A stretch of 64,000 nucleotides of DNA from Adiantum capillus-veneris (lineage: Eukaryota; Streptophyta; Polypodiopsida; Polypodiales; Pteridaceae), in NCBI GenBank assembly GCA_014529385.2, contig CM043953.1:76282872-76346871 (forward strand). The letters are read 5' to 3'. Positions within the stretch are counted from its first letter, which is position 1, and each line of letters opens with the position of its first letter. The translations under genes and the position numbers were made by a program. The notes beneath the pieces are model-generated. The model was not told the origin of the DNA. It saw nothing but the letters and a program-made list of their open reading frames with translations, and searched no databases. Of this stretch, positions 23,501 through 33,209 are shown one piece after another.

Positions 23501-24084
23501 AAGGAGAGAAGAGCTTCTTCACAAAACCCTCAAGGGTTTGGCCTTCAAGAGAGGGAGAGAGCAAGAGCAAGGTTTAATGGAAACCTTGATTTACTTAAGC
23601 ATAATCTTGAGCATGGCAAGTATGCAAGTAGCTTAGCAATATGTGTGTGTAAAATTACAAAGGAGAGGGGGTGCTTATATAGGAAATGGTGGGTATTTTT
23701 TTGTAATTCCTATTGGACCCCAATTCTCCTCTCAATTGCTATTGGACCCCAATTCTCTTCTTAATTCCTATTGGACCCCAATTTTCTTCTTAGCTCTTAT
23801 CTCTTAACTTTATCTTTCAATCAAGTTAGTCCCTTTTTTCTTCGAGTTTTCGATCTAGATCAGTTTCCATGCAGCTTTTGATGAAGAAGTATAAAAATAA
23901 TCTTAATCTTATTTTTTGGGAAAATATAGGGACGACGTAATTTCTTATCCAAAATATCCTTGTCTTTTCATTCTGGAGTAAAGTCTCGTCCGCATGACTT
24001 CTTTGTCGGTCTCACTTTTTCTAAAATATTTTCCAGGATAAGAAAAGTTCTGAATGGATTTAGGGTTTAGGGAGGGACCTTACA
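20532..24084 (-). repeat. 5' LTR (3.5 kb) of the giant-LTR element
   Basis: Direct copy of 13148-16651, with the same termini and the same internal array. Adjacent to the primer site on its left and to CCGTC on its right. No gene inside. Confidence 0.92.
22375..23345. repeat. About 158-bp tandem array inside the right LTR
   Basis: Units marked by GTCACTAAAGCTTACACC near 22402, 22561, 22718, 22878, 23036 and 23194. Counterpart of the array at 14975-15915. Confidence 0.88.
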
Positions 24085-24089
24085 CCGTC
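24085..24089. repeat. Target-site duplication CCGTC, right
   Basis: Matches 13143-13147 exactly. Confidence 0.9.
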
Positions 24090-24136
24090 GTTTTTATCCT
24101 CTTTGATGCACCTCCTTCTTCCTCACTTTCTACCTC

Positions 24137-25584
24137 TTAGATATGCAAGCTCTGTAGACGAGCACGTTCCTCTGTTGATGGCAGCATCCCCATGGGCATC
24201 AGGCGTCTTGTTTCCCTCAGAAATAGCCGCTTGTTGTATGGATCTAAGCTCTTCGGGTCTTCAACCCCTGCAGCCAGAGCCTGAGCTTTGTAGGACATGA
24301 AATAGGGGGATCTGAGTGCTTGGCACCCATACCCAATGCCAAATACGCGAAGAGAAAACTGTTTCTCAATCAGAATTAGTCTTTCTACGTGTAGTGGGAG
24401 GGGGTGCCCATCACACAATATTGTAATAACTTTCATTGCAAATAGTGGAAACTTTGCATTGTCCTCGGAGTATCCCTTATGGTATATTATGATCTACATA
24501 AAAATTGTAATGAATTTATGTGCCGTAAGTGAGATGAATACAATTGCCAAGTACTTGAATTGTTTCTACAAACCTTTTTGTGGTTCAAATGCCCGATGTA
24601 GTGAGACAACGTCGCATCCTTGCCTTGGACTCCAGTGACAAACCCTTGCCATGAGCCTCCCGCTCTTCGAAGGAAACTATAGTCATACACTTGCACCTGT
24701 CAACAAAACAAATGATCGTGATATTTTATCACTGGGCCATCTCCAATACCATCTGAATGCACGACAAAAAGTACCATCTGTTTCTTGGCCATTTCCAGCA
24801 TCAATCTCCCCCACAAGTGAATAGACTGACTATTCATTACCTGAGCTCCGGGTGCCACGGGCCTACCCATGTTTTCCAAGCCGAGTTGGTTTGTTGTCGA
24901 TTCAAACTGCTCATCTATTGGCAAATTGACCTCTCCAAACTTCGCTTCATTGAATGTATCTTTGATCAGTTGCCACCCTGAAGTGAACTGTGAGTCGCAG
25001 ACAATTGTGTCAGCAATAAGATGTTGGTCCACTCCATCATCATCCACAAACCCCATGTCTGGCTCACAAAAATTCACAATTGGAGCTAGGCAGTAGTCCT
25101 CCCATATATTGAGCTCATGCATGATATCTGTGAGCAGAACATAGTGGGTATCGCCCGCCATAGCAAATCTGGGAGCGTAATTTAGAGGCAAAGTCACTTC
25201 CTTACTTGGACTTTCTTGCTTTCACCCTATTGTTGCATCCGCAAGAGAAGCAGGAGTTAAGCCTGCATCAAATGTTTCCTTTAATACCTCTACCCGCTCT
25301 TCTTATTGGCCGAATTGCACCTCCACATCCTCTACCTCTTCCTCCGGTGCTAATGGAAAACTACCGAAAGTTGTTGACTGGGAAGTCTCTAACTCACCAT
25401 CCGTCTGCAAGTATAAGTAACAGTCAAACCTATGGTATGATTCCACTAAGAAACACTTTTTGGAGTGCTTCATACACTTGTCTTGCACAAGCAGTGCATT
25501 GGAGGGACACTTTTCTAGACAGCGATTCAGTCTCCTTGAAGCACTCTTGTCAGGGTCAAGGTCGGCTGGGTGCACATATCTCAT
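24137..25584 (-). CDS. Element A gene 2: unknown protein, multi-segment
   Basis: Three minus-strand frames in plausible order. 25584-25303: Cys-rich, HPADLDPDKSASRRLNRCLE, DKCMKHSKKCFLVESYHRF. 25197-24700: 165 residues, GDTHYVLLTDIMHELNIWED, NFCEPDMGFVDDDGVDQHL, VVHSDGIGDGPV. 24436-24137: LHVERLILIEKQFSLRVFGIGYG, LRETRRLMPMGMLP. They are likely exons of one gene. The composition is good coding sequence and the 165-residue frame has no stop, but I recognise no family. It is convergent with gene 1 (which ended at 13100 before the LTR element inserted) and divergent from the histone-like gene. Exon borders are not resolved; partial decay is possible. Confidence 0.55.
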
Positions 25585-25824
25585 ACCATCAAAGTGTCAT
25601 GGAATTGTCACAAGTGACTACCTCATACTATTGCAAATGGGTTTGTAGGTACTCAAATGAGCAATCTATAATCTTCTATATAGAAAACTCTGCATTAAAC
25701 ATTCCCGATAGTTCTGGTGCACGAGATGAGCACGTGCGTTGTATAAGAACGTGAATAGCTTTTCTTCACATGTATTCTCGCCCACGTATGTCTCTACGAC
25801 TATGATCCCCATGACTGAAAGAAA

Positions 25825-26035
25825 AAGCAAGCCAAACTATTTGGTGTCATAACCAAGTGAATATTGAGCCTCGAGTACCCCTCAAGGTCTCTATTTGCTT
25901 GGTTTTATCTCGTGCGCTAACCTCATAAAAGGTGACATCACTTGAGTCAGAACCAAGTAAATAGGGGCCCCAAGAATCTCTAAAGGGCCCTATTAGCTTG
26001 GTTCTGACCCACGCATTCAGAACAGGTGGATAAGA
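25825..26035. repeat. Two hairpin units of the CCAAG family
   Basis: Each unit has ACCAAGTGAATA/ACCAAGTAAATA on one arm and ATTTGCTTGGTT/TATTAGCTTGGTTCTGAC on the other. They are diverged relatives of the 106-bp hairpin array at 27028-29035 and of the hairpins at 30225-30450. Confidence 0.75.
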
Positions 26036-27027
26036 ACAGAGCATTTAATGTTATCAGTGATAGATATATAGGCCTACTCACTCACTATGCCCAAACTCAC
26101 GCACGGTCACATAAGGAGTAATTATTCCAACCATGTGGTGCAGAACTTCTAATCTTACCCTAATGACCACTCTTTGTCCCTCGGAGTGTTGTTCCCATTA
26201 TGCTCTAACCTCGTAAAGCAGTGGCTTCGGTGCACAAACAATTAACAACACATAGGAAGGGGAGAGAGGCAGGGAGAAAGAACCTGTCTCTGCAATATCC
26301 AATGGCGCCAAGTTGGATGGTGATGTCACAGGCCGCCGACAGCAAGAACCAGAAGGTGGTGATGGTGATAGCGACGCGGTAGCAAAGGACTCAACCCAGT
26401 GGAGATCGCTCAACGCAGGATCAGGAGAGGTGGCCAAGGGGAAGAGCACAGAAAAGTCAAAGGCAACGGTGATCTGTTTGTTCTACTTGGAGATGGAGAT
26501 GGCGACTGCAAGGGCGATCGGCGTCTAACTCTAAACGGAGGATCACGAGAGATGGCCAAGGGGAAGAGTGAAGAAAAGGCAAAGGCAACGGCGATCTGTT
26601 TGTTCCACTTGGAGATGGGGATGGTGACTGCAAGGGCGATTGGCATCTGACTCTAAACGGTCACTCAAAAAAGGCACGTGGACTGCGATCAAAGGACAAC
26701 CAGTAATAAATGGGCTCAGATTCCCATGCAGTACGATTCACCAACCACAATCTCGGGTGTAATCATGCACATAAGTGAAGTTGTCACCCTCACTGAGGTA
26801 AGCATTCTAAGTTTAGAGGTAGTCCCAGATGAATGGTCTTATGCCTCTTTTCGCGTCCTCTATTGCCCATCATTTTAATTAACTCTAACCCCATCGACGC
26901 TACGCGGTAAGCAAACCATCTCAACCATTTTTGTGCATCTCCTCTAGTGCTCCTCCTTTTTGCGCATCCTTCGCCTAATCTTGTTCTGCAGTGCTTTAGT
27001 GACGCAGAACTCTACACACAGTGAAGA
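26036..27027. other. Region between gene 2 and the hairpin array; one tandem duplication
   Basis: Holds a direct duplication of about 121 bp (26418-26536 and 26540-26659), both carrying TGGCCAAGGGGAAGAG and GATCTGTTTGTTC. The surrounding sequence is GC-richer and could be the 5' end or promoter of gene 2 on the minus strand. No convincing gene; overlapping ORFs on both strands are by-products of the duplication. Confidence 0.5.
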
Positions 27028-29035
27028 GGTATGCTACTACACTTTTGTGCACTTGTATTTTGTGTAGTCAGTACCAAGCGAATAAGGGAAGGTAAACTCT
27101 GTTTGTTGCACCTGTTTGCTTGGTACTGACCATCGTCTTTATTAAGGATGTTTGCTATTACACTTTTCTGAGGTCAGTACCAAGAGAATAAGGGAAGGCA
27201 AACTTTGTTCGATGCACCTATTCGCTTGGTATTGGCCCTAGAAAATATAAATGATGTTTGCTATTACACTTTTGTGAGGTCAGTACTAAGAAAATAAGGG
27301 GAAGGTAAACCCTGTTTGTTGCGGGTTTAGGGTTTTTTTTACCAAATACGCGTTTTGAATTTATAAGGGAGAAGCAAAATTACAACTTAACACCCATGTA
27401 GGGGGTTTTGACTTAAACAACACTAGGGACAGGCGCAAAGGCCAAATTTCAGACTTTACAAAAAGTGGCCTACTAATTGCCGGGGGATACAACTGGGAAT
27501 GACCAGTGAGAAGTTAATCTTTGTCCTTCACAACCAGACTATCTCTTCCTGAAGCTTGTTGGCAAAGTTCAGGGCTTCCTCATATTTACTGGCTAGCTCA
27601 AGCACTTCATCCTTCATCTCCTGTAGCCAAATTATAGATAGCATTTAGAGAGCCATTCTCGGCGAGCAATCCCTACAAGTCTTCAGGCCTTCTTGCTTCC
27701 AGAGAGTCTTTGAGGATTAAGACTCTGTGCCTGTAGATCCTCATTTGTTCCAGCTTGAGGCTAGCATCCTACACAGAGCATTTAGCAAATAAGATCTGCA
27801 AACTAGGAGCTTGAAATTGGGAACAAAAAGGAAAGAATTACCAACAGCTTATCTCGAGGATTGACTCCCGTGTTGACAGCAGCCACTCCCGGGCTGTGTC
27901 AATCGAGAACGCTAAGGGTACCATCAGGGGAGGGCCAAGGGGGGACCTCATGAGGAGGGCTCGGATGCGGTCCTGTTGGTGCTGTGGGAGTGTCCCTTGG
28001 AAAGTCATCACCACTATCCTAAGCTTCCTGTAGTTGCTATGTGAAACCTTGAGGGAGGTTCTGAAAAAACTGATGGTTAAATAGACTAAATGGACATGCC
28101 TAAAAAGCAAGGCCTGGGTTCTGGCTGATGAGTGGTCTGTGAGACGGTGGTACCACCATGCGTTTTCATGAGAGGTAGACGTGGGAGGGAGAAGTAATGG
28201 TACCACCCCCCTAGATTAGGGGAGGTGATGGGAGGGCATGACATGACAGTTGGGACAGCATGGACTTAAACGTCTCCTTCACATTGGTATTTTGTTGCAA
28301 GGGATGCAAACCTGTTCGCTTGCTATTACACTTTTTTGAGGTCACTACTAAGCGAATAAGGGAAGGAAAACTCTATCCGATGCACTTGTTTGCTTGGTAC
28401 TGACCTCAGAAAATATAAGTGATGTCTGCTATTACACTTTTCTAAGGTCACTACCAAGTGAATAAGGGAAGCAAAACTCTTTTCGATGCACCTGTTCTCT
28501 TGGCACTGACCTCATAAAATATAAGTGATGTCTGCTATTACACTTTTTTGAGGTCACTACCAAGCGCATAAGGGAAGGCAAACTCTTTTCAATGCACCTG
28601 TTCGCTTGGTACTAACCTCAAAAAATATAAGTGATGTCTGCTATTACACTTTTCTGAGGTTAGTACCAAGCGAATAAGGGAAGGAAAACTCTATCCAATG
28701 CACATGTTCGCTTGGTACTGATCTCAAAAAATATAAGTGATGTCTGCTATTACACTTTTTTGAGGTCAGTACCAAGCGAATAAGGGAAGGCAAACTCTTT
28801 CTGATGCACCTGTTCTCTTGGTACTGACCTCAAAAAATATAAGTGATGTCTGCTATTACATTTTTCTGAGGTCAGTACCAAGCGAATAAGGGAAGGTAAA
28901 CTCTATCTGATGCTTGGTACTGATCTCAAAAAATATAAGTGATGTTTGTTATTACACTTTTCTGAGCTCAGTACCAAGCGAATAAGGGAAGGCAAACTCT
29001 ATCTGATGCTTCTGTTCGCTTGGTACTGACCTATT
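27028..29035. repeat. 106-bp hairpin tandem array
   Basis: About nine units with starts near 27028, 27147, 27253, 28421, 28527, 28633, 28739, 28845 and 28941. Spacing is 106 bp except near the ends. Each unit reads GATGTCTGCTATTACAC, then GGTCAGTACCAAGCGAATA, a purine-rich loop, then TTCGCTTGGTACTGACC, so every unit is an inverted repeat. The third unit is split by the insertion 27323-28290. The array lies between two divergently oriented genes. Confidence 0.9.
27323..28290 (-). mobile_element. 968-bp insertion in the hairpin array with an ORF
   Basis: The array unit is broken after TTTGTTGC (27315-27322) and resumes after a second TTTGTTGC (28291-28298). Inside, the minus strand from 28206 to 27838 encodes 122 residues (TDHSSARTQALLFRHVHLVY; YRKLRIVVMTFQGTLPQHQQ), followed downstream by interrupted Leu-rich, coiled-coil-like sequence. 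The minus-strand 3' end has an A-rich stretch then CCCTAAACCC. This suggests a retroposed or transposed gene fragment. The protein is unrecognised and there is no clear terminal inverted repeat. Confidence 0.5.
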
Positions 29036-29099
29036 CTGAAATCTTAAGTCCCTTGTGATGACAAATGAAATGTCATTTTCTATCATGCTATTTGTAGAG

Positions 29100-29537
29100 A
29101 TGCCTCGTGCAAAGGCCATGCCTAGGAGGGAAACAGGTGAATCTTTGAATGCTCAAGCAAGAAGATGCCGATATGAGGCACACAGAGGTGTACTGCAAGA
29201 GCTACAAAGGATAGAATGACACGTTCAACCGACTATTCCACGTCTCCCTTTCCAGCGAGTAGTGCGAGAGATTTGCAAGAAGTGGAGAGTCGGCATGCGA
29301 TGGGCCAGTAGTGCACTACTCTGCCTTCAAGAAATTGCAGAAGACTACCTCGTTCAATTCTTCAGCAATGGATATATCCTGGCTGCCCATGCACACCGCG
29401 TTACTATCATGCCGTGGGATTTTGATACTCTTCGGAGGCTGCGTTTTCGCTACGAAGGGTTGCTTCAGTCAGTACCTATTCGGGATAGTAGAACCATGGA
29501 TATTCTCAACATCCCCCCTCTCCATTCTTGTGCATGA
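29100..29537 (+). pseudogene. Divergent histone H3-fold protein (H3/CENP-A-like)
   Basis: From ATG 29100 one frame runs 145 codons with a single in-frame TGA at codon 40. Residues 49-62 read LPFQRVVREICKKW, nearly the H3 alpha-1 start. Next come MRWASSALLCLQEIAEDYLV (alpha-2), AAHAHRVTIMPWDFDTLRRL (loop 2 and alpha-3) and a 20-residue C-terminal extension. The N-tail (MPRAKAMPRRETGESLNAQ) is basic but lacks the standard H3 tail, and the segment before LPFQR is about 16 residues shorter than in H3. HRGVLQELQRIE aligns with the alpha-N region. The TGA falls where Arg would fit (CGA to TGA). A histone of this fold would form nucleosome-like particles. It sits between element A's hairpin array and an acidic coding block, not in a normal histone context. 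Family call strong; function and activity unknown. Confidence 0.8.
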
Positions 29538-29590
29538 CAGACAGAGTCGTCTAGGGCTGAATAAACAGCAGAAGGACACGATCACGGGTT

Positions 29591-30172
29591 GAGAGAAACG
29601 ACACACATGAGCAGGCTGAGATATCCATAGAGGGACATGAGCAAGCCAGAGTGGACCCCAAGGCAATCATGGAAGAAACAGAGACAGTTATGGAGAAGCC
29701 AGCTAGACACCAAAATGAGCAAGTCATGAAGGATCTAGAGCTAGTAAGGGCTGATGAGGGGCAAGAGCAGGCTAGGGTGGACCCTGAGGCATTTATGGAG
29801 GAACCAATATTGAAGGAAAATGATCCGGAGCCTGTGCCTGTTAGGGAGGACCCTACGGCTATTAGGGAGGAGCCTGAGGCAGCCAGGGATAAAGCTCAAG
29901 AAAGGAAAGGGCAAGGCTCTGCATCACAAGGGCCATCTAACAAGGAGCCTTTATCAGACATGAGTCAATTATTTTAGAGCGAATCAACGAAGATAATGAA
30001 GAGGAGTTGCAAGTTCTGCTCAGCGCAGCACCTCTGCATGCACAGATACTGCTGTCTGGAAGGTCAAAGGAGGCCTGCATTTTCAACCTCGATCAGCAAG
30101 ACTTCATGTGCATGCACACTTTTACCAACTCCAATGCAACAAATGAGGTCCTCAACATTGCTTTGGGATAAT
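29591..30172 (+). pseudogene. Acidic repeat region and unknown C-terminal segment
   Basis: 29591-29977 is strongly acidic, with two internal repeats (EQARVDPKAIMEE and EQARVDPEAFMEE). From about 29956 a different frame encodes SIILERINEDNEEELQVLLS, SKEACIFNLDQQDFMCMH and SNATNEVLNIALG before TAA at 30171. The last part faintly resembles the start of Ulp1/C48 cysteine protease domains (W/F-LNDEVIN), but no catalytic His-Asp-Cys set can be traced. It follows the H3-like ORF by about 50 bp and may belong to the same or the next gene. A frameshift is certain if it is one protein. Confidence 0.35.
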
Positions 30173-30224
30173 TCTCATGCTCTTTAAAAGTCACGGTTCG
30201 TTCATTAAATGGCTCTCTACCGAG

Positions 30225-30450
30225 ACATGGGTCAATACCAAGCGAGACAGTGGCTTATGGAATTGGATAGTGATACTACTCGCTCGGTATTGACCCATGT
30301 CTTTGCGGCAGTCGTCATGTTTTTCTTTATAAGTCACGCTTGATTCATTAAATGGCTCACTACCATTAAGACATGGCTCAATACCAAGAGAGTCAGTGGC
30401 TTATGGAATTTGATAGCTGCCCCACTCACTCGGTAATGACTCATGGGTTT
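30225..30450. repeat. Two hairpins of the CCAAG family
   Basis: 30227-30304: GACATGGGTCAATACCAAGC pairs with GCTCGGTATTGACCCATGTC. 30358-30450 is a diverged second copy. Their cores match the arms of the 106-bp array units. They lie between two coding segments, probably in an intron. Confidence 0.8.
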
Positions 30451-30496
30451 GTGGCATTGACAGCCTGCTGAAATATCTTAAGTCTAATCTCTACCA

Positions 30497-30685
30497 TTGA
30501 TTCATGCTAGGCACGATGTCTCGCTTCTGCCCTCTGAGGTTCAAAACCAAGTATACGTAATAGATCCATTGATATCGCCTATGCTGCAAGACAGTGCAGT
30601 TTCCTTTTTGGCTCTGATGAGCTGGTTTAGTAGAGTCAACTTTGATCTAGCGCACTTTTTGGTCACTGCATACAATCAATCGTGA
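30497..30685 (+). CDS. Possible exon, element A third block
   Basis: After an AG at about 30509 the frame reads ARHDVSLLPSEVQNQVYVID, then SFLALMSWFSRVNFDLAHFL. The VYVIDPL phrase would fit the beta-strand before the catalytic Asp of a Ulp1-like protease, but the preceding His-Trp and following Gln/Cys are not visible. Weak; it may be an exon of the gene that starts in 29591-30172. Confidence 0.3.
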   Translation: MIHARHDVSLLPSEVQNQVYVIDPLISPMLQDSAVSFLALMSWFSRVNFDLAHFLVTAYNQS

Positions 30686-31190
30686 GTTTTTTCTTTGCCT
30701 TGTAGAAACCATGTTGCATTTAGAATCTTTCTCCTCATCTTTGATGGTTTTGGTGTAGTGATCATTGGAGTCTGATGTTATTTGACATTGAAGCTAAGAT
30801 TGTTTACTAAGCAAACTCCGGGCAAAGCAGGGAGTTTCATGGTCGTGTAAAAATGTAAGGCCCATCTGGGTACATTTGGAAGTAGTGTCTCTTTGTAATG
30901 TGTTGCTGACTCAAGTGGTTATGTATGTAGTGCCGCGAAAAAAATTATATGCTATGTAGAGCATGATTTGTTAGAGCATGATCTCGGCATGAACGGGTAA
31001 CCGTGCCCACACAGATTGATGAATATAGCTATGGCTAGCGAACTTGTTTGAATGCCCTGTTACTCCTCAGTCAAATTTTGGATGTACCGAACGTAAGTAA
31101 TTGTGTTGTTTCATTGTTTGCTGCAACGTTTGTATGAAGCAACATCTTTACTTACTTTTCTATTATCACGCTTCTACAGGAACTTCAATT
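30686..31190. other. No gene seen
   Basis: AT-rich sequence between the two possible exons of the third block. No motif or repeat of note. Confidence 0.5.
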
Positions 31191-31502
31191 ACATAACTAC
31201 ACCCCCAAAAATGTGTGACATTTTTCTATAATGGCCATCCAGCATATTATAATCTCGGTAAACAGACACAAGAGAGGAAGGGTGAGGAGTTCGAACAGGC
31301 TCGTATTAACAAAATGACGCAGCGCTATAATCAGACTGAAGAAAACGTTCAAAATATGCAAGAAGCAATAAATCAATATTATGCGGACGCCGTAGAAGTA
31401 GAGGAATGGGCTACATGTCGACAATCAGAGCAAGAACAGAGGGAAGCTTCACAGGTGCAAGATGCATGGGAAGCCATGAAAGAGGCCCATGATTTCGAGT
31501 GA
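31191..31502 (+). CDS. Coiled-coil C-terminal segment, element A third block
   Basis: After ACAGGAACTTC at 31178 the frame includes MCDIFLYNGHPAYYNLGK, then a long polar helix (KQTQERKGEEFEQARINKMT; AEVEEWA-type Glu/Gln-rich stretch to AHDFE). A further Gln/Glu/Arg-rich, interrupted stretch follows to about 31670. Predicted coiled coil; no family recognised. Confidence 0.4.
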
Positions 31503-31873
31503 TGCAAAAGGATGCCCAAGACCAGCATCCCCAAAGGAAAAAGTAGCAGCAATCTGAGCAAAGGGAAGGGGAGCAACGGGAGCAGAGGGCAAGGGACAAG
31601 TGGCAGCAACCGGGGGAGAGGATAGGGGACCAGAGGCACAAACCGGGGGAGAGTATAGTAGCAAGGAAAGGGAGCAGTTTACTTGTATAAATCTTGATAG
31701 AAACAACACAATCTGTAAAGTTTTTAGACAATGAAAATGTACATTTTTGAAACATTGCTTGACCACCACAAAATGTCTCTTCATTAGTCATTTTGAAGAG
31801 TACATCATGGTTTGCATGGCATCAAACCTCTTTGCGTGCACAAGGTATGTGACCTAGCTTCCGATGGAAGCAA
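31503..31873. other. Spacer between element A and element B
   Basis: Purine-rich tail then AT-rich sequence. It probably contains the right end of element A, but I could not find a terminal repeat. Confidence 0.35.
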
Positions 31874-31907
31874 TTAAGGGTATAAGCATGTTAACTTGTC
31901 ATGCTTT
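31874..31907 (+). repeat. Left inverted repeat of element B
   Basis: TTAAGGGTATAAGCATG followed by TTAACTTGTCATGCTTT. The reverse complement at 50382-50414 differs by about two positions (TTAAGGGTGTAAGCATG; TTAACTT-TCATGCTTT). Confidence 0.75.
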
Positions 31908-32424
<517 letters not shown>

Positions 32425-33209
32425 ATGGAAAACCAGCAGACAACATTATTGCCACTTGAAATGGAGGCAGAAGGGAGACATTATAGGAAATGAATCACAA
32501 CTACCAGCATCCAGCTCTTTCTATTATTAGGAAATATGAGACAGAAAGAAAGCGTAAACAGCGGGAGCACCGACAGATGACAACTAAACGAGGACATCAT
32601 GCCGTCGACGATGAGGAGAAAAGGAAAATCTCCTTCGAGATTGTGAAAGCTTTCAAGAGCAGGACTGAAGGTCTCAACAAAGAAGCAAAGTGTGAAATCT
32701 GGAATCTTGTTGCTCAACATTCGCTTGCTCGGGCAGTCCGTGATCGGTCTTTAGAGGAGGAGGCTGCTGTGCAGAGTGAAATTGTCTCCAATGTCCGCAA
32801 CACACTACCTATCGTCAAGCAGCCAGCTTCTAACGAGGAGCTGTTTTTGAAGAATGCAGCATTGCAGATGATGATAAATTCAAAGGAAAACATGCCTATT
32901 GCCAAATTCTCCAGGGTCCTAAAAGTCGATGTCGCAGCTTGTTCAAAGCAAAATCACAGCAGGTGAAGTCTGGTGTCAATGCTCGACTGTTTTCATTGGC
33001 TGAATGTCACAAGCAACACCGTCATAGCCCTATCACAGATGAAATTAAGGAATTGGTCTACACATTTTGGACAGAGGAGACTCGTGTTTCACCCAACAAG
33101 AAGGATGTTTGTCGAAAGAGAGTGGGAAGGAAAAGCTACATAAAACACCCTGTGAACCTTCTGGATGAGTCTCAGGTGATCAATAACATACTTGCGCCAT
33201 AACTTATGC

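Larger units (their letters stand above)
13148..24084 (-). mobile_element. Complete gypsy-like retrotransposon with 3.5-kb LTRs
   Basis: Two direct copies (13148-16651 and 20532-24084) share both ends (on the minus strand TGTAAGG ... CTCACA) and all internal landmarks. A Met-tRNA-type primer site abuts the right copy on the minus strand, so the element runs right to left. CCGTC flanks both sides. Internal sequence is only about 3.9 kb and holds a gypsy integrase remnant and an antisense ORF; gag, protease and RT are not recognisable. The element may be non-autonomous or internally deleted. It inserted between the convergent 3' ends of element A genes 1 and 2. Confidence 0.92.

Noticed and set aside
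26313-26650. Overlapping ORFs on both strands at 26198-26650
   Set aside because: Generated by the 121-bp tandem duplication; no family match and equal quality on both strands.
27323-27345. Interstitial telomere repeat (GGGTTTAGGG)
   Set aside because: Only one and a half units; more likely the end of a retroposed insert.
29100-29537. Ordinary host histone H3 gene
   Set aside because: Tail, loop 1 and C-terminus are far from canonical H3, an in-frame TGA is present, and it lies in repeats, so it is reported as divergent H3-fold cargo or pseudogene.
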